NCBI RefSeq assembly: GCF_016863115.1
Contig: NZ_BOOG01000016.1
Coordinates: forward strand, 1 to 64,000
Direction of reading: 5' to 3'
Source: Sphaerimonospora thailandensis
GTDB taxonomy: Bacteria; Actinomycetota; Actinomycetes; Streptosporangiales; Streptosporangiaceae
DNA length: 64,000 nt
The first letter of the stretch is position 1. Every line of letters begins with the position of its first letter. A model generated the notes under the pieces. The model ran no database searches, had not been told where the DNA came from, and saw only the letters and a program-made list of their open reading frames with translations. This document shows, piece by piece, positions 19,142 through 27,672 of this stretch. The position numbers and the translations under genes were made by a program.

Positions 19142-19633
19142 ATGCGTCGAGGCGTGGTGACGGTTGTGGCCGCACTGGTGGTGGCGGGCTGCACAGCCGA
19201 GTCGGAGCGGCCCGTGCCACCTCCTGCGGTCGCGTTCACGCGGGGGATGGCGGAGGCGGTCCTCGCCGAGGTCGTCGCCGGAGTCGGCAGGAACGGCGTC
19301 GCCGATTTCTGCGCCACGTTCGCGCGGAGCAAGGAGACATGCGACATTCTCCTGAGAGATGCCCTTCGAGGGTGTCTCCTGCCCGGAGACAAGCCGACCG
19401 TGAAGAGCGCGGTACGTCTGCCGGCCACAGGCAAGTCCGAAGAGACCTGGCGGTTGGTGGTTCAGGGGAGAACGCTCGACGGCCAGAAGTACGTTTCGGA
19501 TTTTCCGGTCATCCGATCGGCGGGTGTGCCGAAGGCGGCATTAGCCATCTACTGGATCGGCTTGGGCTACGGCGAGGATATGGATGACCCGCCGGACTAC
19601 ACGGTCATCCCACAGAACGCCTGCCCCAAATAA
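19142..19633 (+). CDS. Putative lipoprotein, hypothetical
   Basis: A 163-aa exported protein. A short basic start, hydrophobic core and lipobox LVVAGC (about residues 11-16) predict lipid anchoring. The mature domain begins with FTRGMAEAVLAEVVAGVG and has four further cysteines (FCATF, ETCDI, RGCLL, NACPK). TATGAT (19129-19134) ends 7 nt before ATG 19142, favouring that start over the ATG at 19130, which lies inside the hexamer. It diverges from the signal-peptidase-like gene; whether they work together is unknown. Confidence 0.7.
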   Translation: MRRGVVTVVAALVVAGCTAESERPVPPPAVAFTRGMAEAVLAEVVAGVGRNGVADFCATFARSKETCDILLRDALRGCLLPGDKPTVKSAVRLPATGKSEETWRLVVQGRTLDGQKYVSDFPVIRSAGVPKAALAIYWIGLGYGEDMDDPPDYTVIPQNACPK

Positions 19634-19651
19634 CAGTGTCACGCCGCCTCT

Positions 19652-19780
19652 CTACAGTTCGGCGGCGCGGTCGAGCAGCGCGCGGCGTTCGGCCTCCTGC
19701 GCGCAGTCCTCGGCCAAGGTCCAATCACCTGTGACACGGATCAGCGTCGCGACGATGCGGGGGTACGCGTCGACCGCCAC
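19652..19780 (-). pseudogene. Internally deleted ECF sigma factor remnant
   Basis: A 42-codon frame on the minus strand (from GTG 19780) reads VATLIRVTGDWTLAEDCAQEA, matching region 2 of the SigJ/DUF6596-type ECF sigma factors (RLVATLIRVTGDFDLAEDAVQ...). It then jumps to ERRALLDRAAEL and a stop, which resembles the C-terminal end of the same family. The ~350 residues between are missing, so a precise internal deletion is inferred. Confidence 0.55.
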
Positions 19781-19849
19781 GATCGACGGACCCTCGTCCG
19801 GACGACTATCCGGAAATGAATTGCTGCGGCGGCTGACCGAGCCCGATCG

Positions 19850-21289
19850 TCAGGAGACGGCCACCGCTTCGGTCGCGACGGCGTCGTCGTCCGAGGATCT
19901 GGCCGGGTGTGCGGGAATGGCCGAGGCGGTGGCGGCCGCGAGGAGCGCGATGCCACAGCCGATCAGCATGCAGGTGCGGAAGCCGCTTTCGGACGGCAGG
20001 GTGTGACCGCCCAGCCGCACGGTCATCTGGGCCAGGACGACGCCGACCAACGCGGCCGACACCGAGGTGCCGATGGAGCGCATCAGGGAGTTGAAGCTGT
20101 TGGCCGCGGCGGTGTCCGACGGGGGAACCGCCCCCATGATCAGTGCCGGCATCGCCCCGTAGGCCACCCCGATGCCCATGTTGCAGACGCAGGCGACGAT
20201 GAGCAGGCCCCACGTCGACCCGAGCAAGGCCATCGAGGATCCGTACCCGAGCGCGATGACCAGGCTGCCGACGATCAGGGTGACCTTGGGCCCGCGGGCG
20301 GCCGACAGGCGTCCGCCGAGCGGTGAGACCGCCGTCATCACCAGGCCGGAGGGGGCCATCCACAGGCCGGCGGCCAGCATCGACTGGCCCAGGCCGTACC
20401 CGGTGGCCTCGGGCAACTGCAGGACCTGCATCACCACCAGCGACTGGGCGTACATCGCGAAACCGACCAGGATCGAGGCCAGGTTGGTCAGCAGCACCTG
20501 CTTGCGTGCGGTTACGCGCAGGTCGACCAGCGGGTCGCTCCGCCGCAGCTCCCACCAGCCCCACACCACCAGGATGATCGGCGATGCGGCGAGCAGCCCG
20601 ATGGTGGTGCCGCTCGCCCAGCCCCAGTCGGCCCCGTTGGAGACCCCCAGCAGCAGGCACACCAGACCGGCGCCCAGGCCGAGCACGCCGACCACGTCGA
20701 GACGGCCGGTGGCCCGCGTGGGCGTGGCAGGCACGAGCAGCCAGATCAGTACGGCGACCAGCGCGCTCAGTGCGGCCGAGCCCCAGAACAGGGCCCGCCA
20801 GCTCGCGTACTCGGCGACCGTCGAGGCGATCGGCATGGCGACCGCTCCGCCGATGCCCATGGACGAGCTCATCAGCGCGATGGCGGAGTGCAGCCGCTCG
20901 GGCGGGAGCAGATCGCGCATGGCGCTGATGCCCAGGGGGATCACGCCCATGCCCATCCCCTGCAGGCCCCGACCGATGATCATCGGGGCCGCGGTGTCGG
21001 CCAGCGCACTGATCACCGACCCGGCGATGAGTGGAAATGTGCTGATCAGCAGCATGCGGCGTTTGCCGTACAGGTCGCCGAGCCGGCCGATCACCGGCGT
21101 GGTGACCGCTCCCGCCAGCAGCGTGACGGTGATCACCCAGGCGGCGCCGGAGGGCGTGGTGTGCAGCATGCTCGGTAGTTGACCGATCAGCGGCACCACC
21201 AGGGTGTGCATGAACGCGGCGACGACGCCGGTCACCGCCAGCACGCTGACGATCCCGCCGGAGCGTGTGGTGGGCGTGGAGTCGGCCAC
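19850..21289 (-). CDS. MFS transporter (DHA2-type multidrug exporter)
   Basis: A ~479-aa integral membrane protein with about 14 hydrophobic helices, the DHA2/EmrB-QacA layout of proton-driven drug exporters. The loop 2-3 motif GRLGDLYGKRRMLL and the RGLQGMGMGVIPLGISAMRD segment are clear. The C-terminus is short and acidic. GTG 21289 is preferred, with GAGAG a few bases upstream; TTG 21322 would add 11 residues. A LysR-type gene beside it, normally a candidate regulator, is truncated. Confidence 0.88.
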   Translation of the reverse strand: MADSTPTTRSGGIVSVLAVTGVVAAFMHTLVVPLIGQLPSMLHTTPSGAAWVITVTLLAGAVTTPVIGRLGDLYGKRRMLLISTFPLIAGSVISALADTAAPMIIGRGLQGMGMGVIPLGISAMRDLLPPERLHSAIALMSSSMGIGGAVAMPIASTVAEYASWRALFWGSAALSALVAVLIWLLVPATPTRATGRLDVVGVLGLGAGLVCLLLGVSNGADWGWASGTTIGLLAASPIILVVWGWWELRRSDPLVDLRVTARKQVLLTNLASILVGFAMYAQSLVVMQVLQLPEATGYGLGQSMLAAGLWMAPSGLVMTAVSPLGGRLSAARGPKVTLIVGSLVIALGYGSSMALLGSTWGLLIVACVCNMGIGVAYGAMPALIMGAVPPSDTAAANSFNSLMRSIGTSVSAALVGVVLAQMTVRLGGHTLPSESGFRTCMLIGCGIALLAAATASAIPAHPARSSDDDAVATEAVAVS

Positions 21290-21355
21290 GTGTATCTCTC
21301 TTTTCAGGACAAATCTGAGCAAAACGCATGATACATAACTGTGATTTAGGCATTC

Positions 21356-22048
21356 CTAAGTGGTCGCGGACATGAGGAGGCAGCGGAGCGCGTCGAGGTA
21401 CGGCTGTGCCGGACCACGTCGGCGGCGGGAGGTGGCGATGCCGATGAAACGGCAAGGGCTGGGCGGCTCGAGCGGGATCGCGACCAGGTCGTCGGCCTGC
21501 GTCAGGGCGATCGACGGAATGAGGGCGATGCCCACGCCCGCGCCGACCAGGGACTGGGCGAAGAGATAGTCAGTCGCGCCGCACGAGATCCGCAGTTCGA
21601 ATCCGGCGAGATCCGCGTAGTGCCGGAGGAGATCGAGGGTCTTCATACAGCCGAGGACCCATCGCTCCCCGGCGAGCTCGGCCAGATGGATGCTCCTCCG
21701 GCGGGCGTGGGGGTTGGCGTGAGGAAGGACGACGCGGAGCGGGTCGCTGATCAGCGGCGCCCAGTCCAGGCCCGAACGGTCGCCGGGCCGCGCGGGCGGC
21801 GGACCGTCGAAGTGGTAGGCGAGGGCCAGATCGGCGCGTCCCTCGCGGACGAGCGGGAGGCTGTCTTCCGGTTCGCGTTCGAGGATCGTCAGCTCGACAC
21901 CGGGATGGTCGGCGACGAAGCGGGAGAGCGCCGGAGGCAGGAGGGCACGGCCTCCGCTGGCGAAGGTCGCGATGGTGAGCCGGTCGCGGTCCGCGGCCAA
22001 CACGCCCAGGCAGGCGGCCGTCGCGCGGCGGGTGTTCGAGGGGCGCAC
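21356..22048 (-). pseudogene. LysR-family regulator lacking its DNA-binding domain
   Basis: About 230 codons encode only the linker and the periplasmic-binding-like effector domain of a LysR regulator: LTIATFASGGRALLPPALSRF, DLALAYHF, LVGAGVGIALIPSIAL. The ~65-residue winged HTH that should precede this is absent. The frame begins in sequence that on the other strand belongs to a similarly beheaded epimerase. Without HTH or promoter it is unlikely to function. It lies tail-to-head upstream of the MFS gene, its probable former target. Confidence 0.8.
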
Positions 22049-22688
22049 CCGACGCTACGTCATGACCTCGACGATCGAGGTGTACGCCGACCTCGATGGG
22101 CCGCCGTTCGCCGAGGACGCGATCGATCCGACCACATGGCCGGTGCGCATCGATGCGCCCTGGGACGATCCGGAGTATCTCGACCGCAACTACGGCGAGG
22201 GGAAGCGCCAGGCGGAGGCGGTCTTCACCCGGGACGCCGCGTTCGGCTTCGTCAGTGTGCGGTCCGCGCACGTGCTCGGCGGTGCGGACTTCACCGGTCG
22301 CCTCGACCACTACGTGCGGAGGATCCGTATGGGCCTTCCGGTGATCGTGCACGAGGATCCCCGGCCGTCGTCGTTCATCCACGAGCGGGAGATCGCGGAG
22401 TTTCTGGCCTGGGTCGCGGGAACAGGCTTCATCGGGCCGGTCAACGCCTGTTCGCACGGGACGCTGGACGTCCGGCAGCTGTGCCGGGCGATCGGGGAAG
22501 CCGTGTACGCGGTCGGCACGGACACCTCGCCGTTCTCCTTCGGCCGCTCCTATGCCATGGACAACGGACGGGCGGTCGGTCTCGGCTTCGCCTTCTCGCA
22601 TATCGACGAGTGGCTGCCGCAGGTCGTACGGGACGTCCTCAAGAAGGACACCCTGAAGCAGGAGGACAGGACATGCGCATCCGCATGA
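22035..22688 (+). pseudogene. NAD-dependent epimerase/dehydratase lacking its N-terminus
   Basis: The frame starts abruptly with RRYVMTSTIEVY, which corresponds to residue ~100 of extended SDR/epimerase proteins. It retains the catalytic Y-x3-K (NYGEGK), the substrate loop SVRSAHVLGG and HEDPRPSSFIHEREIAEFL. The N-terminal Rossmann fold with G-x2-G-x2-G is missing, so NAD binding is lost. The 3' end is intact and overlaps the following aldo/keto reductase by 16 bp, implying a former operon. Confidence 0.8.
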
Positions 22689-23569
22689 TCGGAGACGTAC
22701 CCGTGTTCGCCGTCGGACTCGGGGCGATGCCGCTGTCCATCGAAGGCCGCCCCGACGAAGCCCAGGCGATCGCCACCATCCATGCCGCCCTCGACGCGGG
22801 CGTCACACTGCTCGACACCGCGGACTCCTATCACTGGCACCACGATGAGGTCGGCCACAACGAACGGCTCATCGCACGAGCACTGGCCAGGTATGGCGGG
22901 GATGCCGGCGGTGTCCTCATCGCGACGAAGGGTGGGCGTGGCCGCCTCGGAGACGGCTCCTGGACGGTGAACGGCGATCCACGCCACCTCAGACGGGCGT
23001 GCGAGGCGTCGCTCAAGCGCCTCGGCGTCGAGGTGATCGGGCTCTACCAGCTCCACAAACCCGACCCCGGCGTTCCCTTCGCCGAGTCGGTCGGCGCGCT
23101 TCGCGACCTGCTCGACGAAGGGAAGATCCGAATGGCCGGGATATCGAACGTCGACAGCGAGCAGATCCGCCAGGCGCGGCGGGAACTCGGCGGCGGCCTG
23201 GTCTCCGTACAGAACCGCTGCTCGCCGGCCGTACGGGACGGTGACGCCGAGCTCCGCCTGTGTTCCGAGCTCGGCATCGCCTTCCTGCCGTGGAGCCCCC
23301 TCGGCGGGATCTCCCGCAGTGCGCTGGATTCCGAAGGCCCCACCGGACGGACCGCGTTCCACGAGATCGCCGATGAACACGGGGTGAGCCCCCAGCAGGT
23401 CTGCCTCGCCTGGCATCTGGCCGCATCACCCCGGGTCATCCCGATCCCTGGCGCAAGCCGTCCCGCGTCGATCCGGGATTCGGCCCGGGCCGTGGAGCTG
23501 ACGCTGACCGCCGAGGAACTCGCCAGGTTGCACTCGGCCGCGGATGGTTTCGCCGCGTCGGCCGGGTAG
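22673..23569 (+). CDS. Aldo/keto reductase
   Basis: A 298-aa NADPH-dependent TIM-barrel oxidoreductase. The catalytic tetrad is visible: Asp and Tyr in LLDTADSYHW, Lys in VLIATKGG and His in LYQLHKPDP. The cofactor segment IPIPGASRPASI is near the C-terminus. The start ATG 22673 has GGAGGAC 6 nt upstream. It overlaps the 3' end of the truncated epimerase gene and so may depend on whatever transcription survives through that scar. Confidence 0.9.
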   Translation: MRIRMIGDVPVFAVGLGAMPLSIEGRPDEAQAIATIHAALDAGVTLLDTADSYHWHHDEVGHNERLIARALARYGGDAGGVLIATKGGRGRLGDGSWTVNGDPRHLRRACEASLKRLGVEVIGLYQLHKPDPGVPFAESVGALRDLLDEGKIRMAGISNVDSEQIRQARRELGGGLVSVQNRCSPAVRDGDAELRLCSELGIAFLPWSPLGGISRSALDSEGPTGRTAFHEIADEHGVSPQQVCLAWHLAASPRVIPIPGASRPASIRDSARAVELTLTAEELARLHSAADGFAASAG

Positions 23570-23762
23570 CACATCTCAGTCGGGAGGCCCGACCAGAGGG
23601 TCGCGAGGCGAATTGCTGGACGGAGCATTGACCGGCACAAGGTTGTACGGACGTTGGTCCGCCATAACGTTGGACGTGAAGCTCATCGATCCAATGGACT
23701 GCCCACGCTCTCATGGGGACCGGAACACCTCCGCGAGCGGCGGCAGGGAACAGGGGACTCCC

Positions 23763-24197
23763 GTGATCGAGATGGCACGGCCGATCGCGCTGCTGCTCGC
23801 CCGCGTCGCTCTCGGCTTCATCTTCTTCGCGCATGGTTGGGAGAAGTTCGTGGTGTCGGGCATCGACGCCACGGCCGCCTACCTTCGGTCGGAGAGTGTG
23901 CCGCTTCCCTGGGTCGCCGCTCTGGGAACGGCCATCCTCGAGCTGGTCGGAGGCGCGGCCTTGGTGCTCGGGCTGCTGCTTCCGGTGTTCGGCATGCTGT
24001 TCACGCTCGACATGCTGGGAGCGTTCATCTTCGTCCATGCCGACAAGGGCATTTTCGTGAGCACCGACGGCTTCGAGCTCGTCCTGGGGCTGGCCGCGGC
24101 CAGCCTAGCGATCGCCTTCAGCGGCGGTGGGATGCTGGCCGCCGACAGCCGGCTGCGGAGGCACCGGGCGAAGGCCGCCGAACACGCCGTGCGGTGA
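23763..24197 (+). CDS. DoxX family membrane protein
   Basis: A ~144-aa four-helix membrane protein. The first helix (ALLLARVALGFIFFAHGWEKF) and TAILELVGGAALVLGLLLPVFGMLFTLDML are diagnostic of the DoxX family, small subunits linked with redox enzymes and thiol stress. GTG 23763 follows AGGGGA; ATG 23772 is an alternative. It precedes a ferredoxin-reductase-type flavoprotein by 94 bp, and the two could form a membrane redox unit, though that is only inferred from position. Confidence 0.85.
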   Translation: MIEMARPIALLLARVALGFIFFAHGWEKFVVSGIDATAAYLRSESVPLPWVAALGTAILELVGGAALVLGLLLPVFGMLFTLDMLGAFIFVHADKGIFVSTDGFELVLGLAAASLAIAFSGGGMLAADSRLRRHRAKAAEHAVR

Positions 24198-24291
24198 AGC
24201 GCGCCGGCCGTACTGGCCGTACCACCCAGGTCGCGAGAGACTGGCGACATCACTTCCGTCGCACCACTCACGGCAGCAGGGAGCACGCCTG

Positions 24292-25545
24292 ATGGCACAG
24301 CCACAGCCTACGTTCGTGATCGTCGGAGCAAGCCTGGCCGGGGCGAAGGCGGCCGAGGCGCTGCGCGGGCACGGGTTCGACGGCCGGATCGTGCTGCTGG
24401 GGGACGAGCAGGAGCGTCCGTACGAGCGTCCGCCGCTGTCCAAGGGATTTCTGCAGGGCAAACAGGAGCGGGAGAAGATCTTCGTGCACCCGCCGGAGTG
24501 GTACGCCGACCAGCGCGTCGATCTGCGGCTGGGCAGCACGGTCGGCGCCATCGACCGGGACCGGCGGGTGGTGACCGTCTCCGGCGGCGACCGGGCCGGT
24601 GGGGAAGAGATCGGCTACGACAAACTGCTGCTGACCACCGGCGCATCCCCGCGCCGCCTTCCCGTCCCCGGCGCCGACCTCGACGACGTCCTCTACCTGC
24701 GCGGCGTCGGCGACTCCGAACGTATCCGGCAGGTCTTCCAGACCGCCTCCCGCGTCGTCTTCGTCGGGGGAGGCTGGATCGGCCTGGAGGTGGCCGCCGC
24801 CGCCCGGGAGGCCGGCGTCGACGCGACCGTTCTGGAGGCGGACGAGCTGCCGCTGCTGCGCGTCCTGGGCCCGCGGATCGCATCCGTCTTCGCCGATCTG
24901 CACCGCGAGCACGGCGTGGACCTGCGGCTCGGGGCGCAGGTCACCGAGATCGTGAACGATGGCGGTCGCGCCACCGGGGTGCGGCTCGCTGACGGCACCC
25001 GGATCGACGGCGACGCTGTCGTGGTCGGCATCGGCGTCACTCCCAACACCCGGCTCGCCGCCGAGGCCGGTCTGGAGGTCGACAACGGCATCGTTGTCGA
25101 CGCCTCCCTGCGGACCAGTGACCCGGACATATACGCGGCCGGTGACGTGGCCAACGCCTTCCACCCCCTGCTCGGCAGGCACATCCGCGTGGAGCACTGG
25201 GCCAATGCCCTGAACCAGCCCCAGGCGGCCGCGCGTTCGATGCTGGGCGAGCCCGTGGCGTACGACCGTGTCCCGTACTTCTTCACCGACCAGTACGACC
25301 TCGGCATGGAGTACGCCGGCTACACCGAGCCTGGTCGCAACGACGACGTGGTCGTACGCGGCGACCTCGCCCGGCGGGAGTTCATCGCGTTCTGGCTGGC
25401 GGACGGCCGGGTGCTGGCCGGGATGAACGTGAACATCTGGGACGTCGTAGAGCAGATCCAGGGCCTGATCCACTCGGGCGTCCAGGTAGACCGGGACCGG
25501 CTCGCCGACCCCGACGTCCCCCTGGACCAGTTGACCGCCGGTTGA
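24292..25545 (+). CDS. FAD-dependent NAD(P)H-ferredoxin reductase-type oxidoreductase
   Basis: A 417-aa two-dinucleotide-domain flavoprotein. The FAD site is FVIVGASLAGAKAAEAL with ERPYERPPLSKGFL after it. The NAD(P)H site is VVFVGGGWIGLEVAAAAREAG, and the second FAD contact is DPDIYAAGDVANAF. The C-terminal domain (FFTDQYDLGMEYAG, VLAGMNVNIWDV) matches rubredoxin/ferredoxin reductases of the BphA4 type. ATG 24292 follows CAGGGAG. No ferredoxin or oxygenase gene is adjacent. Confidence 0.92.
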   Translation: MAQPQPTFVIVGASLAGAKAAEALRGHGFDGRIVLLGDEQERPYERPPLSKGFLQGKQEREKIFVHPPEWYADQRVDLRLGSTVGAIDRDRRVVTVSGGDRAGGEEIGYDKLLLTTGASPRRLPVPGADLDDVLYLRGVGDSERIRQVFQTASRVVFVGGGWIGLEVAAAAREAGVDATVLEADELPLLRVLGPRIASVFADLHREHGVDLRLGAQVTEIVNDGGRATGVRLADGTRIDGDAVVVGIGVTPNTRLAAEAGLEVDNGIVVDASLRTSDPDIYAAGDVANAFHPLLGRHIRVEHWANALNQPQAAARSMLGEPVAYDRVPYFFTDQYDLGMEYAGYTEPGRNDDVVVRGDLARREFIAFWLADGRVLAGMNVNIWDVVEQIQGLIHSGVQVDRDRLADPDVPLDQLTAG

Positions 25546-25584
25546 CCGCCGGCCGGGCCGCCAGGTTGTCGTGGCCCGCGCAGC

Positions 25585-25671
25585 GTGCCGGTCAAGGGCA
25601 TCAGCTTTCGTGCGCTGACCGACCTACAGGATGATCTCGAGCATGTCTTCGGGAAGGACTGGTTGCAGTGA
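25585..25671 (+). CDS. 28-codon frame coupled to the next gene (possible gene tail)
   Basis: A short frame reads VPVKGISFRALTDLQDDLEH and then VFGKDWLQ, and its stop overlaps the next start in a GTGA arrangement. That tight coupling suggests it is a real coding end, perhaps the surviving 3' tail of a longer gene lost between 25546 and 25585. It is too short to identify. Confidence 0.3.
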   Translation: MPVKGISFRALTDLQDDLEHVFGKDWLQ

Positions 25672-25997
25672 CCTCGATCTCCCACAAGGTGACCTTCCGC
25701 GTTAGCCGCGAACGCGCTCTCGATCTGGACGCTGAAATCTGGTACGCCGGTCCCGTAGACGCTCCGATCCGCTCGGGGGTGTCCGCGGAGACCCTTGTGG
25801 AACTGCGAGCGGCGGTCGAGTCGGTCAAGCACTTCGTGCTGGGTGTTCCAGAGGACGTGAACGTCACCGTCGAGTACCTCTACGATCTTCCTGGGGTCTC
25901 TGCCGAAGTTTGGCGGGCACACCGGGAGTTACGGGCTCGACTGTGCGATGCGGGTCTCTCCGAGGGTGATCGAGTCGAGTTGTTGCTGTCCGCTTGA
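25668..25997 (+). CDS. Hypothetical protein
   Basis: A 109-aa acidic soluble protein starting at GTG 25668. It begins with a beta strand (SHKVTFRVSRERALDLDAEIWYAG), continues with helix ETLVELRAAVESVKHFVLG and ends with EVWRAHRELRARLCDAGLSEGDRVELLLSA. I recognise no family. The 4-bp overlap with the preceding short frame implies coupled translation. Confidence 0.55.
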   Translation: MTSISHKVTFRVSRERALDLDAEIWYAGPVDAPIRSGVSAETLVELRAAVESVKHFVLGVPEDVNVTVEYLYDLPGVSAEVWRAHRELRARLCDAGLSEGDRVELLLSA

Positions 25998-26053
25998 GAG
26001 CTTCTGTCCATGGGCTCTCGATGGGTTCTCGTGACCCAATTCCTCTGACTCCT

Positions 26054-26077
26054 CCTATGCCTATGCCTATGCCTAGG
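26054..26077. repeat. Four tandem 6-bp units (CCTATG x3, CCTAGG)
   Basis: Three perfect CCTATG copies and one CCTAGG copy run head to tail just upstream of the acetyltransferase gene. It is a small slippage-type repeat in the leader region. Confidence 0.85.
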
Positions 26078-26093
26078 CCGAGGATGCGGATTG

Positions 26094-26597
26094 ATGAACG
26101 ACTTCGTGATACGACGGGCCAGGGCTGCTGACCTTGAGCAGATCGTACGAGTGCTCGCCGACTCGTGGGGGAGTACGAGCGTCGTGGTCCACGGCCAGGT
26201 CTACAACGCGTCGACCCTGCCCGCGCTGCTGGCCGAACGAGACGGCGAACTCGCGGGCCTGCTCACGTACACGATCGTGGACGACGGCCTGGAGATCGTC
26301 ACGCTGGACGCGCTCACGCGTCACGGTGGGGTGGGTACGGCGCTGCTGGAGGTGGTGACCGGGATCGCGGAGGAGGCGGGGCTTCGGCGGGTCTGGCTGG
26401 TCACGACCAACGACAACCTTGACGCGCTCCGCTTCTATCAGCGTCGGGGGTTGCGCATCGTGAAGGTGGATCCGGGTGCGGTCGATGTGGCGAGGAGGCA
26501 CAAGCCGTCGATTCCGGCGATCGGTGACCACGGCATCGAGATCCACGATGAGTTGACCTTGGAGCTGCTCCTTCCGGCCGGATCCGCTCGACCCTGA
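26094..26597 (+). CDS. GNAT family N-acetyltransferase
   Basis: A 167-aa acetyltransferase. FVIRRARAADLEQIVRVLADSW is the N-terminal unit, TLDALTRHGGVGTALLEVVTGIAEEAGLRRVWL carries the R/Q-x2-G-x-G/A acetyl-CoA loop (RHGGVGTA), and NDNLDALRFYQRRGLRIV closes the fold. Start ATG 26094 (TTG 26091 is one codon earlier), with GGATGCGGA upstream as a weak ribosome site. Substrate unknown. Confidence 0.87.
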   Translation: MNDFVIRRARAADLEQIVRVLADSWGSTSVVVHGQVYNASTLPALLAERDGELAGLLTYTIVDDGLEIVTLDALTRHGGVGTALLEVVTGIAEEAGLRRVWLVTTNDNLDALRFYQRRGLRIVKVDPGAVDVARRHKPSIPAIGDHGIEIHDELTLELLLPAGSARP

Positions 26598-26718
26598 CCA
26601 ACGATCTTTAATGTCGGCCTGGCCATTCATGTGCCGCTCGTGCGCGAAGCCTGCGCGGTGGACCCGGCTGCGGTACGGATGACCGACCATTGCCGACAGT
26701 GACCGGCGTGTTACTGAA

Positions 26719-27672
26719 ATGGCACTACGGGCTGCGTTCGGTGTGTGTAAAGCTGACGAGGTGGAGACCCTGATCCGAGCGATATTGACGGGCGAAAAGG
26801 ACCAGCTTGGCCAGATACCCGCGGCTGATGTGGCCAAGCTGATTCTGGGGCTGCAGCAGGCACTGGCGGCAGCCGCATCGACTGTGGTGCGTCAGCGTCG
26901 CAAGGGAGTAACCGGTAGGCATCCGGCAGCGATCGAGGCCGCCTCTCGACTTGCCTTCCGGGGGGTCGAGCCGGGGAGCGTTCAGACCCTGTTCGCTCTC
27001 CCGGACCTCGGCGCTGACGCCGACGGCGACTCATTCGAGTTCGGGGATATTCCGGATCTTGCTCAGCTGGCTTTCGACCGACTGGTGCGTTCATTCTCCT
27101 CCAGCGACCCTGACCCCACGCTCGCCAGGGCTATCGCCAAACTGGGCGATGAACTCAACGTGGGCTCGGGCGGCCGTACTCTGCGGCTTGTCTCCGGAAA
27201 CGGCATGTCCTCCGGAATCCTCGACCATTCGGTACGGGTCCGCATGAATCGCTATATTCGCAAGCAACCCGTCCAGCGTGACGACGTCCTCGTCGGCAGT
27301 CTCGTCGAAGCCGACTTCGAGAGGCACACCGCTCGACTTCAACCCGCGGCGGGGCCACCCGTCCAGGTCACCTTCCCTGAAGAGATGGCGGACGCTGTTC
27401 AAGAATGTCTTCGGCGTATTACCGAATTTACCGGAAATGTCACATTTGATCCTGGGTCGCTGGTGGCCTTGAAGATCGAGCTTGACAGGCTGTCCGCAGC
27501 CGATCCTCTCGAGTTGGAGATCGAGAGTGATTCCTTCTGGCATCATCAGACGGTCGACCAGTTGGCGCGAGAGCAAGGGGTTCGCGGCCCGCAAAGGATC
27601 GAAGACTTGCATACTGATCTGAAGCTCACCTCGGAGGAGATCGAAGCGTTCTTCGCTGTGGTCGACGAATGA
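26719..27672 (+). CDS. 317-aa protein paired with a PIN-domain toxin; putative antitoxin-like partner
   Basis: A soluble protein whose stop overlaps the start of a PIN-domain gene (ATGA). Three parts are visible. An N-terminal helical region (~1-110) contains LILGLQQALAAAASTVVRQRRKG. A middle beta-rich segment (~190-265) is patterned as a small barrel: VLVGSLVEADFERHTARLQP, then GPPVQVTFPEEMADAV and ITEFTGNVTFDPGS. The C-terminal tail QTVDQLAREQGVRGPQRIED resembles toxin-binding tails of PIN-partner antitoxins (inference). It is much longer than usual VapB antitoxins (70-100 aa). No ribbon-helix-helix or AbrB domain is recognised, so DNA binding and autoregulation are uncertain. Confidence 0.65.
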   Translation: MALRAAFGVCKADEVETLIRAILTGEKDQLGQIPAADVAKLILGLQQALAAAASTVVRQRRKGVTGRHPAAIEAASRLAFRGVEPGSVQTLFALPDLGADADGDSFEFGDIPDLAQLAFDRLVRSFSSSDPDPTLARAIAKLGDELNVGSGGRTLRLVSGNGMSSGILDHSVRVRMNRYIRKQPVQRDDVLVGSLVEADFERHTARLQPAAGPPVQVTFPEEMADAVQECLRRITEFTGNVTFDPGSLVALKIELDRLSAADPLELEIESDSFWHHQTVDQLAREQGVRGPQRIEDLHTDLKLTSEEIEAFFAVVDE

